The position numbers were made by a program, and so were the translations under genes. A stretch of 9,510 bases of DNA from Paracoccaceae bacterium (lineage in GTDB: Bacteria; Pseudomonadota; Alphaproteobacteria; Rhodobacterales; Rhodobacteraceae), in contig NVQY01000177.1 in NCBI GenBank assembly GCA_002400675.1, positions 1-9,510 on the forward strand, in the 5' to 3' direction. How positions within the stretch are numbered: position 1 is the stretch's first letter; each line of letters starts with the position of its first letter. Below, piece by piece: positions 1 to 6,220 of this stretch. The notes beneath the pieces are model-generated. The model made no database searches, was not told the DNA's origin, and saw nothing but the letters and a program-made list of their open reading frames with translations.

Positions 1-326
1 CGCAAATGATCCTGCGCATATGCCAACTCATCCACATCAAGCGTTCCCGCTTCCAGCCCCAAATAGGTATCCCCTGCAAAGGCCAGCGCCGCCGGTTTCA
101 TATCCTCGCCCAAGGGGGTTTCCGCAAACGTCTTAAACCGATCCTGATTGAGTTTCGCCAAAGGCTCGCTAATCTTCATCAATTTTCGTAAATCCGCAAC
201 ACTAAGCCGGCGCGCGGTACGGCTAAGGCTGTAGGCATCAGCCTGAAAATCAGGAAAACTCGTCGCGACTTTCGGCGCGCCCCCTTCAAAGTCCAGCTTC
301 TTGGCCGGAGAAATAACAGTCAGCAT
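1..326 (-). CDS. yaaA: YaaA-family peroxide-stress protein (UPF0246), N-terminal part
   Basis: The first 108 codons are in the window; the rest lies beyond position 1. The reading begins MLTVISPAKKLDF, which matches the family's MLxLISPAKxLD opening. Further along come the segments LRKLMKISEPLAKLN, ALAFAGDTYLGLEAGTL and a following YAQDHL, all at the places expected from Escherichia coli YaaA (LMRISDKLAGIN, AILAFKGDVYTGLQA, AQQHL). In E. coli YaaA is a cytoplasmic DNA-binding protein that lowers intracellular iron and protects against hydrogen peroxide damage; that role is carried over by homology. The ATG at 326 is the natural start because the conserved N-terminus begins exactly there, and a purine-rich GCGGGGCG lies just upstream. 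It is monocistronic as far as visible, with no overlapping neighbour. Only the missing C-terminus limits the call. Confidence 0.92.
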   Translation of the reverse strand, partial: MLTVISPAKKLDFEGGAPKVATSFPDFQADAYSLSRTARRLSVADLRKLMKISEPLAKLNQDRFKTFAETPLGEDMKPAALAFAGDTYLGLEAGTLDVDELAYAQDHL

Positions 327-367
327 CTAGCGCCCCGCTTGCTCGTAATGTTTAGCCCTGATTTACA

Positions 368-377
368 GGTTTAAACC
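368..377. promoter_or_regulatory. 10-bp perfect palindrome upstream of yaaA
   Basis: GGTTTAAACC is a perfect dyad about 42 bp upstream of the yaaA start codon. The position would suit an operator or simply an AT-rich promoter part, but no clear -35/-10 pair was identified beside it. A 10-bp palindrome can arise by chance, so this is recorded only as a candidate site. Confidence 0.2.
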
Positions 378-388
378 AAATGTAATGC

Positions 389-502
389 ATGAGCGCACGA
401 GGGTCCATCGCCATGTGGCGTGTTAACCGGATACCTTTTGACAAGGTTCAGGAAGACATAACGCTTGAGGTGGAAGGGCAATCTGGACCTGTCCCGCTTT
501 AG
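389..502 (+). CDS. Short ORF, 37 residues, possible gene remnant
   Basis: An ATG-to-TAG frame of 37 residues lies between the divergent yaaA gene and repeat copy 1. The part from residue 9 (MWRVNRIPFDKVQEDITLEV and nine more residues) has an ordinary coding-like composition with alternating hydrophobic and charged residues, unlike the G-rich repeat that follows. No ribosome binding site is visible before the ATG, and the family was not recognised. It could be the beginning of a gene cut off when the repeat arrived, or chance. Confidence that it is expressed is low. Confidence 0.15.
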   Translation: MSARGSIAMWRVNRIPFDKVQEDITLEVEGQSGPVPL

Positions 503-520
503 TGCCGCTCCAAGTACTCG

Positions 521-728
521 TTTAGGCAACAGCTTTGGAGAATATCGGCGGGGGGGGCAGAGAGCCATTTCCACCCAAACCGCCAGAAAGGCACTCAACA
601 GCCCACCACCTAACCTTTGAAAGCAGCAAGAAAATTCAAGGTCAGCCACAAGCGGAGAGCGGGTTCTCGGGGGATAGTGGCGGTGGTGGGGGCGGTTCTG
701 GGGGCGAACGTTCTCTGCAAATCAGAGG
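521..728 (+). repeat. Diverged ~200-bp direct repeat, copy 1
   Basis: This stretch aligns along its whole length with 9203-9405 in the same orientation. The first 28 bases (beginning TTTAGGCAACAGC and running to ATATCGG) are identical, and other near-identical blocks are CCCAAACCGCCAGAA, GCACTCAACAGCCC, GCCACAAGCGGAGA, GGGTTCTCGG and GCGAACGTTCTCTG. Differences include several short indels and a longer G-run in this copy. It contains the palindrome GAACGTTC (706-713) and an imperfect hairpin at 655-668, and is unusually G-rich at 661-704. Both copies carry open frames, but indels shift the middle of the frame between them, which argues against a conserved protein. It is best described as an intergenic repeat family of unknown function. 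Confidence 0.85.
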
Positions 729-855
729 TTACTGTGTGTGCTACAGGCGGCAATTACGGCCAGTACCAGCGCAAGCCGGCCATCATTTGCAGGCAGTAGG
801 ATCGGGACCAGTACTTAATGCACCTGCTTTCAAGGTGCGCCTGATCTGCCTGTGC
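729..855. other. Intergenic stretch with a small hairpin
   Basis: There is no convincing gene here. The only structure seen is a hairpin with 6-bp arms, GCACCT at 820-825 and AGGTGC at 833-838, around a 7-nt loop. It lies just beyond the operon terminator for minus-strand transcription and has no T-run, so its role, if any, is unknown. Confidence 0.35.
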
Positions 856-879
856 AAAAGGGAGCTTTGAAAAAGCCCC
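856..879 (-). terminator. Probable intrinsic terminator of the aap-PHP operon
   Basis: Read on the minus strand, GGGGCTTT, a TTC loop and AAAGCTCCC form a stem with one bulge or mismatch, immediately followed by TTTT. It lies about 125 bp after the stop codon of the PHP gene, the last gene of the minus-strand operon. The short T-run makes it a moderate rather than strong terminator. Confidence 0.5.
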
Positions 880-1002
880 ACACAACAAAAGAATTCACCT
901 CGCGCTCGGCCACCCAGCACATGCGCCGCAGATGGTGCCGGAGCCTTGCCAGCACCGGCAGCTGGTTCTACACAGATTCGGTGCCACTACGCGGGTTGGT
1001 GT

Positions 1003-1923
1003 TTATAACCAAACCGGGTTCGACCACGCCCTTTTACCGGCACGATCAATTACTGTGACACGGACCCACGGCGAGGCGGCAAGCCTGTCCAGCGGCAAAT
1101 GTGCGGTGGTCATTGATGTTCCGTGTAGCGATACCATCGAGGTGCCTTTGCCCTGAACAATGATCATGGCCGCAGAAGAACAATCCACCTCGATACGACC
1201 GTTCAAAATGCGAATGTCGTTAATTTCCGGGCCGGTGCTGGCATAATACTCACCGGCTTTCAGTGCAGCCAGCAGCGCTTCGGGTTTGTTTTCGGTTGCC
1301 TTAACCATAACCCAGCCGCCGAAAAAATCGGGGATATTAAAATGGGCATCATCAGTGGCAATCAGGTTGATTTCGCGGTCCAAATTCAGCAAATGCTCCA
1401 ACGTCAAAAAGCCTTCACCGCGATCATTGCCAACTAGACATCCATGGTTGTAAACCTCGACAGCATGGGCCGCTGTGATGGATTTGGCGTCAGCCTCGGA
1501 CATGCCGGACCAGTGCGGGTGGGCAATGGCCACGAATGCACCGGCTTCACGCGCGCGCAGCGCCAAAGCGGCACCGGTTTCCGAGCCCTTTACCGCGTCA
1601 AAATGTGGCGCATTCGGCGGGGTGAAATCATCGGGCAGCCCGACAGCCAGAATATGCCATAAGCCGCCATTTTCCATGGCCCCCGTATGCAGCTCCGCCC
1701 CGTGGAGCGTAGTGAAACGATCATTTTGAAATTCGGTGGTATTGGTGATTGGATAATCAAACAGACCGATAAAATGATCAGTTAATGATATAAAATCATA
1801 GCCTTCAGCCTGATAGCGACGGCAAACCTCGGCGGGCGACAACACCCCGTCCGAGTTGGTGGAATGGGTGTGCAGGTTTCCGCGGTGAAACCTGCCGGGG
1901 GTTGTGAAAAAACTGGTTGGCAT
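1003..1923 (-). CDS. PHP-domain metal-dependent phosphoesterase
   Basis: A 306-residue protein of the PHP superfamily, hydrolases that bind two or three metal ions with histidine/aspartate clusters. Visible metal-site motifs in order are HTHSTNSDG (residues 18-26), LTDH (47-50), HGAELH (74-79), AHPHW (134-138) and TDDAH (190-194). All the usual ligand positions are therefore occupied, and the N-terminal 200 residues form the catalytic barrel. The remaining ~100 residues, including the GEYYASTGPEI segment common to stand-alone PHP proteins, look like the C-terminal accessory part of this subfamily. No signal peptide is seen, so it is probably cytoplasmic. It starts 33 bp after the aapP stop on the same strand and precedes a terminator, so it is probably the last gene of the aap operon. 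The substrate cannot be read from sequence; relatives act on nucleotides or small phosphoesters. Confidence 0.88.
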   Translation of the reverse strand: MPTSFFTTPGRFHRGNLHTHSTNSDGVLSPAEVCRRYQAEGYDFISLTDHFIGLFDYPITNTTEFQNDRFTTLHGAELHTGAMENGGLWHILAVGLPDDFTPPNAPHFDAVKGSETGAALALRAREAGAFVAIAHPHWSGMSEADAKSITAAHAVEVYNHGCLVGNDRGEGFLTLEHLLNLDREINLIATDDAHFNIPDFFGGWVMVKATENKPEALLAALKAGEYYASTGPEINDIRILNGRIEVDCSSAAMIIVQGKGTSMVSLHGTSMTTAHLPLDRLAASPWVRVTVIDRAGKRAWSNPVWL

Positions 1924-1956
1924 AGGGTAGACTTTCGATATTCGTGGTAGGGATGG

Positions 1957-2733
1957 CTACAAAATCTGGCTGAGAAATTGCCGGGTGCGTTCATGCTCGG
2001 GATGGTCGAAAAATGCTACGGGGTTATTGCGTTCCACAATGTCGCCTTCGGCCATGAAAATGGCCTCGTCGGCGATGGTTTTGGCAAAGCCCATTTCATG
2101 GGTAACCACGATCATCGTCATGCCGGTATCGGCAAGGTCAACCATCACATCCAGCACTTCCTTGATCATTTCAGGGTCCAGCGCCGAGGTCGGTTCGTCA
2201 AACAGCATAATTTTCGGACGCATGCACAGCGAGCGCGCAATCGCCACCCGTTGTTGCTGCCCGCCGGACAGCTGGCCGGGGTATTTGTCGGCCTGCTCGG
2301 GGATTTTGACCCGCTCAAGATACATCATCGCGGTTTCAATCGCGTCGGCTTTGCTCTTTTTGCGCACCCATATCGGCCCCATGGTCAGATTTTCAAGGAT
2401 GGTCAGGTGTGGAAACAGGTTGAAGTTCTGGAAGACCATGCCCACCTCTGTGCGGATATGGTCAAGGTTTTTCAGGTTTTTGCCCAGCCTGATGCCGTCA
2501 ACGATGATGTCGCCTTCCTGATGCTCCTCTAGTGCATTAATGCAGCGAATCAGGGTTGATTTACCCGAGCCGGAGGGGCCGCAGATGACCAGACGTTCGC
2601 CGGTATGCACCGTCAGGTTGATGTTTTTCAGCACATGGAACTGGTCGTACCATTTGTTCATATCGGCGATTTCAATCATCACGTCGCTTGATCTTGCCGA
2701 AGCCAATTGACCTTTGGTTTGTGTATCGTTCAT
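1957..2733 (-). CDS. aapP: General L-amino acid ABC transporter, ATP-binding protein AapP
   Basis: A 258-residue ATPase subunit of a polar amino acid importer, acting at the cytoplasmic face of the inner membrane and energising the AapQ/AapM permease pair. All nucleotide-binding motifs are intact: Walker A GPSGSGKS (52-59), Q-loop Gln102 in [10 protein letters not shown], signature [15 protein letters not shown] (155-169), Walker B IMLFDEP (175-181) with D-loop SALD (183-186), and the switch histidine at 212 (VTHEMGFA). Length matches the family (about 257 residues in Rhizobium AapP). It starts 11 bp after the aapM stop, and its AAGGATAAGG ribosome binding region overlaps the aapM stop codon, so the two are translated from one mRNA. 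The ATPase itself looks functional, but its partner AapQ is truncated here, so the complex is probably not made from this locus. Confidence 0.95.
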   Translation of the reverse strand: MNDTQTKGQLASARSSDVMIEIADMNKWYDQFHVLKNINLTVHTGERLVICGPSGSGKSTLIRCINALEEHQEGDIIVDGIRLGKNLKNLDHIRTEVGMVFQNFNLFPHLTILENLTMGPIWVRKKSKADAIETAMMYLERVKIPEQADKYPGQLSGGQQQRVAIARSLCMRPKIMLFDEPTSALDPEMIKEVLDVMVDLADTGMTMIVVTHEMGFAKTIADEAIFMAEGDIVERNNPVAFFDHPEHERTRQFLSQIL

Positions 2734-2744
2734 GGTATTTTACC

Positions 2745-4073
2745 TTATCCTTTGTGGTCACTCGAAAGCTTTACTTCGAGGTGGCGGCTGTATTTGGACA
2801 TCGCAAAGCAGAGGATGAAAAACAGGATGGCGCCAAAGATCAGCGGTTCTTTGTGCAGTCCAAGCCAAGGCACGTCTTTGCTGATCGAAGTGAGCATGCC
2901 CAGAAGATCAAACAACCCGATGATCGACACCAGCGTGGTATCCTTGAGCAAGCCGATAAAGCTGCCTACAATATTGGGGATCATGTGCTTAAGTGCCTGT
3001 GGCATGATGATAAGGCCCATAGCGCCCCAATATCCAAGGCCAATGGTATGTGCGCCCTCGGCTTGGCCCTTTGGAATGGCCTGCAACCCAGCGCGCACGG
3101 TTTCGGCCATATAACAGGCGTTAAACAGCACCACCGCAATAATGACCTGCACCGGCTTGTTCAACACCACCCCCTCGGGCATGAATAGCGGAAACATGGT
3201 TGTCGCCATGAACAGCACGGTAATCAGCGGAACCGAGCGGAAAACTTCGATAAAGCCTGTGGAAAGCACGCGGATGATCGGCAGCTTGCTGCGCCGCCCC
3301 AAGGCCAGCAAAATGCCGCCCGGCAGGGCAGAGGCGATGCCGATGCCCGAAATGACCATCGTCAGAAACAGCCCACCCCATTTGGTCCAGCTCACACCCT
3401 CAACATTCCAGCCCATTTGCCAGACAAACGCCACAACAAAGGCAACCGTTGCAAGCAGCAGCAGGATATTACGCCGGGTTTTGCCGGAGGATTTGGATTG
3501 CCCCAGCATCTGGACCAGAAACGCATTCAGCGCCATATTTTTTGTCAGGCCGGTCACAACGTTGGCCATATTGATGGCAAAAGCCACGATCGCACCCGCG
3601 ACCATAACCTGCATGAATATGCCCTTGTCGCCGCCCGAAAAAAGATACCCTGCAAGGAAGGGGTAAAATGTCACCACCGACACGCCCACAAGAATTTTGC
3701 CTTTTACACGCGGGATCCACATCGGAGCCATCCATAAGGCCAGCAATAGGCCGCCAAAATCTATCCGCCAGATTTCTTCTCGGGGGTAGCGCCCGTAAAA
3801 TATGTTGTCGAACCAGTCAATAACCCCGGCCCAGCAGGCGCCTGTCAGGCTGTTGTCAAAGCATTCGCGCCGGTTTTCGGCCACAAAAGTTGCATTAAAC
3901 AAGCCCCACGTAAGAACCCCGCTTACGGTTTGATAAATAATATAAAGCATAAAGAAGGTCAGAAGCGCATTGAAAGCCGAACTGAACAGGTTTTTGTGCA
4001 ACCAGCCCAGTATCGAGGTTTCAGATATAGGTGCCGCGCGCGCCGGCGTTTGGTTTGCATTGATAATAGCCAT
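2745..4073 (-). CDS. aapM: General L-amino acid ABC transporter, permease AapM
   Basis: A 442-residue inner-membrane permease of the His/Glu/Gln/Arg/opine family. One hydrophobic segment lies near residues 32-58, followed by a hydrophilic, cysteine-containing stretch, then further membrane segments (about 105-225) peculiar to the Aap type. The permease core runs from about residue 229 to the C-terminus. The EAA loop that docks on AapP is visible at about 332-365 (AIPKGQAEGAHTIGLG and IIMPQALKH). The FRSVPLI and LLKDTTLVSIIGL segments are typical of amino acid permeases. It is somewhat longer than the ~384 residues of Rhizobium AapM. The start ATG lies 3 nt after the aapQ stop codon, indicating coupled translation. 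The gene is intact, but with aapQ broken and the operon promoter missing its expression is doubtful. Confidence 0.94.
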   Translation of the reverse strand: MAIINANQTPARAAPISETSILGWLHKNLFSSAFNALLTFFMLYIIYQTVSGVLTWGLFNATFVAENRRECFDNSLTGACWAGVIDWFDNIFYGRYPREEIWRIDFGGLLLALWMAPMWIPRVKGKILVGVSVVTFYPFLAGYLFSGGDKGIFMQVMVAGAIVAFAINMANVVTGLTKNMALNAFLVQMLGQSKSSGKTRRNILLLLATVAFVVAFVWQMGWNVEGVSWTKWGGLFLTMVISGIGIASALPGGILLALGRRSKLPIIRVLSTGFIEVFRSVPLITVLFMATTMFPLFMPEGVVLNKPVQVIIAVVLFNACYMAETVRAGLQAIPKGQAEGAHTIGLGYWGAMGLIIMPQALKHMIPNIVGSFIGLLKDTTLVSIIGLFDLLGMLTSISKDVPWLGLHKEPLIFGAILFFILCFAMSKYSRHLEVKLSSDHKG

Positions 4074-4076
4074 GGT

Positions 4077-4425
4077 CTAGCGCTCCACCAGCTGTACACG
4101 TTTGTTGTAAATGTTCAGGAAAAACGAGATTGTCAGGCTGATAAACATATAAAACGCCATGGTCATTCCAACCATCTCCACCGCGTATCCAGCTTGGTTA
4201 AGTGCGGTTTGCATAAACAGCGACACAATGTCGGAATAGCCGATCGCAATCGCCAGAGACGAGTTCTTGACCGTGTTCATCCAGCTGCTGATCAGCGGCG
4301 GCACAATTGCAGGCATCGCTTGGGGAATAACCACCATAGCCATCACCCGCCCTTGTTTCAGCCCGATGGACATCGCGGCTTCGCTTTGGCCTTTGTTGAC
4401 TGAAAGAATGCCGGCGCGGGCCGTT
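4077..4425 (-). pseudogene. aapQ: AapQ permease, C-terminal fragment only
   Basis: Only about 115 codons of a gene that should have about 400 are present. From RAGILSVNKGQSEAA to the end NIYNKRVQLVER the reading is clearly AapQ: EAA loop GQSEAAMSIGL, IPQAMPAIVPPL, TVKNSSLAIAIGYSDI, then the last membrane segment and the NxYNKRVxLxER tail. Upstream of the RAGI motif the similarity stops abruptly. The open frame continues to about 4640, but those residues are antisense to the WYL gene and do not resemble a permease. The AapQ-specific membrane segments, the start codon, the promoter and the upstream aapJ are all missing. This fragment keeps the coupling to aapM (stop 3 nt before the aapM ATG). 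An assembly misjoin would give the same picture and cannot be excluded from one sequence. Confidence 0.88.
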
Positions 4426-4426
4426 C

Positions 4427-4921
4427 CGGCTGGAAATCTCCTATGGGGCCAAGGATAGCAAGCAAAGGATTGTGGAACCGCACGGGGTTCTGCTGGGCCT
4501 GCGCAGCTATCTGGTGGCCCGCCAGCCTGCCCGCGGGCCGGAATTGCTGAACTTTCGCATGGACCGGATCCAGACGGCGAAATGCCTGGATGAAAGTTTT
4601 GCCTTTGAAGACGGATTTTCCATCGACACCTATGCGGCAAAAGCCTTCGGGGCCTATCAGGACCCGGCGCAATATGGCGAGGTTGTCTGGCGCTTCAGCA
4701 CTGCGGCCGCCGACCGTGCCGCCGGATTTCAATTCCACCCGAACCAGAAAGCCGAGCATCAGCCCGACGGCAGCCTGATCGTCCGCTTCCATGCGGCCGG
4801 TTGGCTGGAAATGGCATGGTTTCTATATCAATGGGGCGACGCGGTCGGGGTGCTGGAACCGGCCGGTTTGCGCGACCTCACCGAAAATTACCGACGATCC
4901 GATTTTGACGCTTTGCCCTGA
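4427..4921 (+). pseudogene. WYL-domain transcriptional regulator, C-terminal half only
   Basis: The frame reads as a WYL-domain protein from its first bases at the junction: RLEISYGAKDSKQRIVEPHG, then LLGLRSYLVAR, LLNFRMDRIQTA and the C-terminal region ending EPAGLRDLTENYRRSDFDAL. These correspond to the ligand-sensing WYL domain and the C-terminal extension of DeoR-like YafY/PafBC regulators. About 165 residues remain of an expected 300 or more; the N-terminal winged-helix DNA-binding domain is absent. A GTG at 4472 could be taken as a start, but it falls inside the WYL fold and has no ribosome binding site. The loss coincides exactly with the aapQ break on the other strand. Local GC is high. 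The following HEPN gene starts 36 bp downstream, so the intact regulator was probably its operon partner. It is inferred to be inactive as a DNA binder. Confidence 0.82.
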
Positions 4922-4957
4922 ATTTCCCTCAACCCATTCAAACCACGAGAATTGCCT

Positions 4958-5623
4958 ATGCCTGAAACCATCCCCCACGCCACCCTGAAAGAAAAACAGC
5001 GCGCCCTTCGCGCAGATTTTCCCGAAACCATGGGCCTGCGCGTCCACCGCTCGATCAGCTGGATCGGGCGCGCTGAACAAGTCGGTGACGATCACGACGC
5101 AGCATTCCTGTTCCTGTGGATTGCCTTCAATGCCGCCTACGCAGATGAGGGATCATTGCAAGGCATCGCCACCGGCGAGCGCCGAGCTTTTGAAGGTTTC
5201 TTTGCCAAACTGGTGGCGCTTGACGCCGATCAGCAGATCTACAACGCCATTTGGAAACAGTTTTCCGGCCCGATCCGCAACCTCATGCAAAACCGGTATG
5301 TGTTCAACCCGTTCTGGCAATTCCATAACGGGGTCGATGGCTATGACGACTGGGAAGAGCGTTTCAACGCCTCTGCCCGCAGTTTCGCGCAGGCCGTTCA
5401 ATCCACAGACACGACCCGCGTTCTGAGTTTCGTTTTTGACCGGCTCTACATTTTGCGCAACCAGCTGATCCACGGCGGGGCAACATGGAATAGTGCCGTC
5501 AACCGCGCACAGGTTGGCGACAGCGCAGCCATCCTTGGCTTCCTGAAGCCAGTGTTCATAGACATCATGATGGACAATCCGGACGCGGATTGGGGGCGGC
5601 CGTTTTATCCGGTTGTTACATAG
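4958..5623 (+). CDS. HEPN-type protein, putative RNase
   Basis: A 221-residue protein, probably cytoplasmic, with no signal peptide. The N-terminal half has an aromatic helix (FLFLWIAFNAAYAD, about 50-63). Near the C-terminus lies DRLYILRNQLIHGGATWNS, containing R-N-Q-L-I-H (R167, N168, H172). This is the R-N-x3-H form of the catalytic R-x4-6-H motif of HEPN domains, helical nucleases or nucleotide-binding modules common in toxin-antitoxin, CRISPR and other defence systems. The layout resembles the Apea-like HEPN group, though exact family membership needs a profile search. The ATG at 4958 is preferred to a TTG two codons earlier because GAGAA (4947-4951) sits 6 nt before it. It follows a WYL-regulator remnant by 36 bp, a pairing typical of regulated defence genes. 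RNase activity is inference from the motif. Confidence 0.72.
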   Translation: MPETIPHATLKEKQRALRADFPETMGLRVHRSISWIGRAEQVGDDHDAAFLFLWIAFNAAYADEGSLQGIATGERRAFEGFFAKLVALDADQQIYNAIWKQFSGPIRNLMQNRYVFNPFWQFHNGVDGYDDWEERFNASARSFAQAVQSTDTTRVLSFVFDRLYILRNQLIHGGATWNSAVNRAQVGDSAAILGFLKPVFIDIMMDNPDADWGRPFYPVVT

Positions 5624-5655
5624 ACAAGCGCTCGCCAATACGAAATTGCGGAATC

Positions 5656-5687
5656 TTCACATCCATACCTGAAGGCGAATTTATAAT
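5656..5687 (+). promoter_or_regulatory. Possible sigma-70-type promoter for the 5775-8431 operon
   Basis: A consensus -10 hexamer TATAAT lies at 5682-5687, about 88 bp before the ATG at 5775, in a short AT-rich patch. The best -35 match is TTCACA (5656-5661), one base from consensus, but the 20-nt spacer is longer than the usual 16-18. Alphaproteobacterial promoters often depart from consensus, so this is a candidate only. Confidence 0.3.
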
Positions 5688-5762
5688 ATTTCCGGTTTGT
5701 GTCCCCAACACGCAGGATGCTGACCGGCAGCCGTAGTGTCATACCTATCCTTGCTAAAAACC

Positions 5763-5769
5763 AAGGAGG
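5763..5769 (+). promoter_or_regulatory. Strong ribosome binding site for the 55-residue basic protein
   Basis: AAGGAGG is a full Shine-Dalgarno match, 5 nt before the ATG at 5775. It decides the start against an upstream GTG at 5736 in the same frame, which has no such signal. Confidence 0.85.
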
Positions 5770-5774
5770 ATAGC

Positions 5775-5942
5775 ATGAAAAACAGTCCAAAATCGCCTAA
5801 ATCCGCGCGTATGACCACCGGCTCCGCCGCAAGGATTCAGGGCGCATCCGCGCGCGCAAATGGTGGGCAAACCCCGAAAGGTGGTTTTCCCGCCCGTGCG
5901 CAAAAGGCTGCAGCCAAAAACTCTGCCGGAAAGCGGAAATAG
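5775..5942 (+). CDS. Small basic SMP-like protein, 55 residues
   Basis: A 55-residue protein starting MKNSPKSPKSARM. It has 13 lysine/arginine residues and no aspartate or glutamate, which suggests nucleic-acid binding or disorder. The central segment AARIQGASARANGGQTPKGG followed by FPARAQKAAAKN resembles the RIQ-x-GG-x-F-x-ARAQ-AA pattern of short SMP-type (seed maturation protein-like) sequences in bacteria and fungi; that assignment is tentative. The start is fixed by the strong AAGGAGG at 5763-5769. It is followed by a GC-rich hairpin, then the HicA-like gene 56 bp later on the same strand, so it probably heads that operon. The hairpin could set the ratio between this abundant-looking product and the genes behind. 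Role unknown. Confidence 0.7.
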   Translation: MKNSPKSPKSARMTTGSAARIQGASARANGGQTPKGGFPARAQKAAAKNSAGKRK

Positions 5943-5950
5943 TAATACGG

Positions 5951-5974
5951 CGGGGGCGGAGTTTTCCGCCCCCG
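5951..5974 (+). other. GC-rich hairpin between the basic protein and HicA-like genes
   Basis: CGGGGGCGGA (5951-5960) pairs perfectly with TCCGCCCCCG (5965-5974) around a GTTT loop, a 10-bp stem of nine G-C pairs and one A-T pair. It starts 8 bp after the stop of the 55-residue gene and ends 24 bp before the next ATG. No T-run follows on either strand, so it is not a textbook terminator. It could act as a partial terminator, a 3'-end stabiliser or an mRNA processing site. Confidence 0.6.
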
Positions 5975-5988
5975 AACTTCTATCTGAT

Positions 5989-5993
5989 GGAGG
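5989..5993 (+). promoter_or_regulatory. Ribosome binding site of the HicA-like gene
   Basis: GGAGG lies 5 nt before the ATG at 5999. It excludes the in-frame ATG-less extension from 5987, which would overlap this site and add only four residues. Confidence 0.8.
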
Positions 5994-5998
5994 TTTTC

Positions 5999-6217
5999 AT
6001 GCGACACAGCAAAAACAAGGACATCAACAAACTGGTGCAAAATTTAATACGCAGCGGTGCAAAAGTTGACAAGGGCACAAAACACCGGAAACTGCGACTG
6101 GAAAGTGGCCGGTTTGTTGTCATCCCCTCGACACCCAGCGACAAGCGGGCATTTTTAAATTTCAAACAGGACGTAAAACGTGCAAGCAATTTCAGACCGC
6201 AGATTCATGGATATTGA
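5999..6217 (+). CDS. HicA-like small RNA-binding-fold protein
   Basis: A 72-residue basic protein. The N-terminal helix (KNKDINKLVQNLIRSGAKV, residues 5-23) leads into a short beta hairpin with a KH pair (GTKHRKL, His29) and GRFVVIPSTPSDKRAFLNF (37-55), ending in a basic helix (KQDVKRA). This follows the compact HicA-like (YcfA) alpha-beta fold, where the conserved histidine on the first strand is the catalytic residue of the mRNA interferase toxins. The STPSDxRAxxNFxxD ending is typical of a short group seen in phage and mobile DNA rather than of classical HicA. No HicB antitoxin is adjacent. Instead the gene ends 3 nt before a large ankyrin-repeat gene, implying coupled translation. It could be a toxin or just an RNA-binding partner; the fold call is moderately confident, toxicity is inference. 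Confidence 0.6.
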   Translation: MRHSKNKDINKLVQNLIRSGAKVDKGTKHRKLRLESGRFVVIPSTPSDKRAFLNFKQDVKRASNFRPQIHGY

Positions 6218-6220
6218 ACA

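Noticed and set aside
371..649. 92-residue minus-strand frame across the short ORF and repeat copy 1
   Set aside because: It runs half inside the repeat, has no ribosome binding site, and copy 2 does not preserve an equivalent frame; composition is not protein-like.
661..704. Possible G-quadruplex in repeat copy 1
   Set aside because: There are four G-runs, but one loop is 14 nt and copy 2 has lost the runs, so the case is weak.
535..870. 111-residue plus-strand frame rich in glycine over repeat copy 1, with a related 69-residue frame at 9217-9426
   Set aside because: The two share similar peptides in places, but indels put the middle in different frames, and both start at TTG-type codons without ribosome binding sites. 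The similarity is explained by the DNA repeat.
1978..2532. Long plus-strand frames opposite aapP
   Set aside because: They are antisense to a fully conserved ATPase and lack any recognisable motif.
4472..4474. GTG as a genuine start for the WYL-domain gene
   Set aside because: The same frame continues upstream with conserved WYL sequence to 4427, so the gene is truncated rather than starting here.
4426..4640. N-terminal extension of the AapQ fragment to an ATG at 4640
   Set aside because: These residues are antisense to the WYL-domain coding sequence and have no membrane segments. The open frame is accidental, though a hybrid peptide could in principle be translated.
4952..4954. TTG start for the HEPN gene
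   Set aside because: The ATG two codons later is better spaced from GAGAA, and TTG is the rarer start.
5736..5774. GTG-initiated extension of the 55-residue protein
   Set aside because: The full AAGGAGG site 5 nt before the ATG at 5775 marks the real start, and the extension has no binding site.
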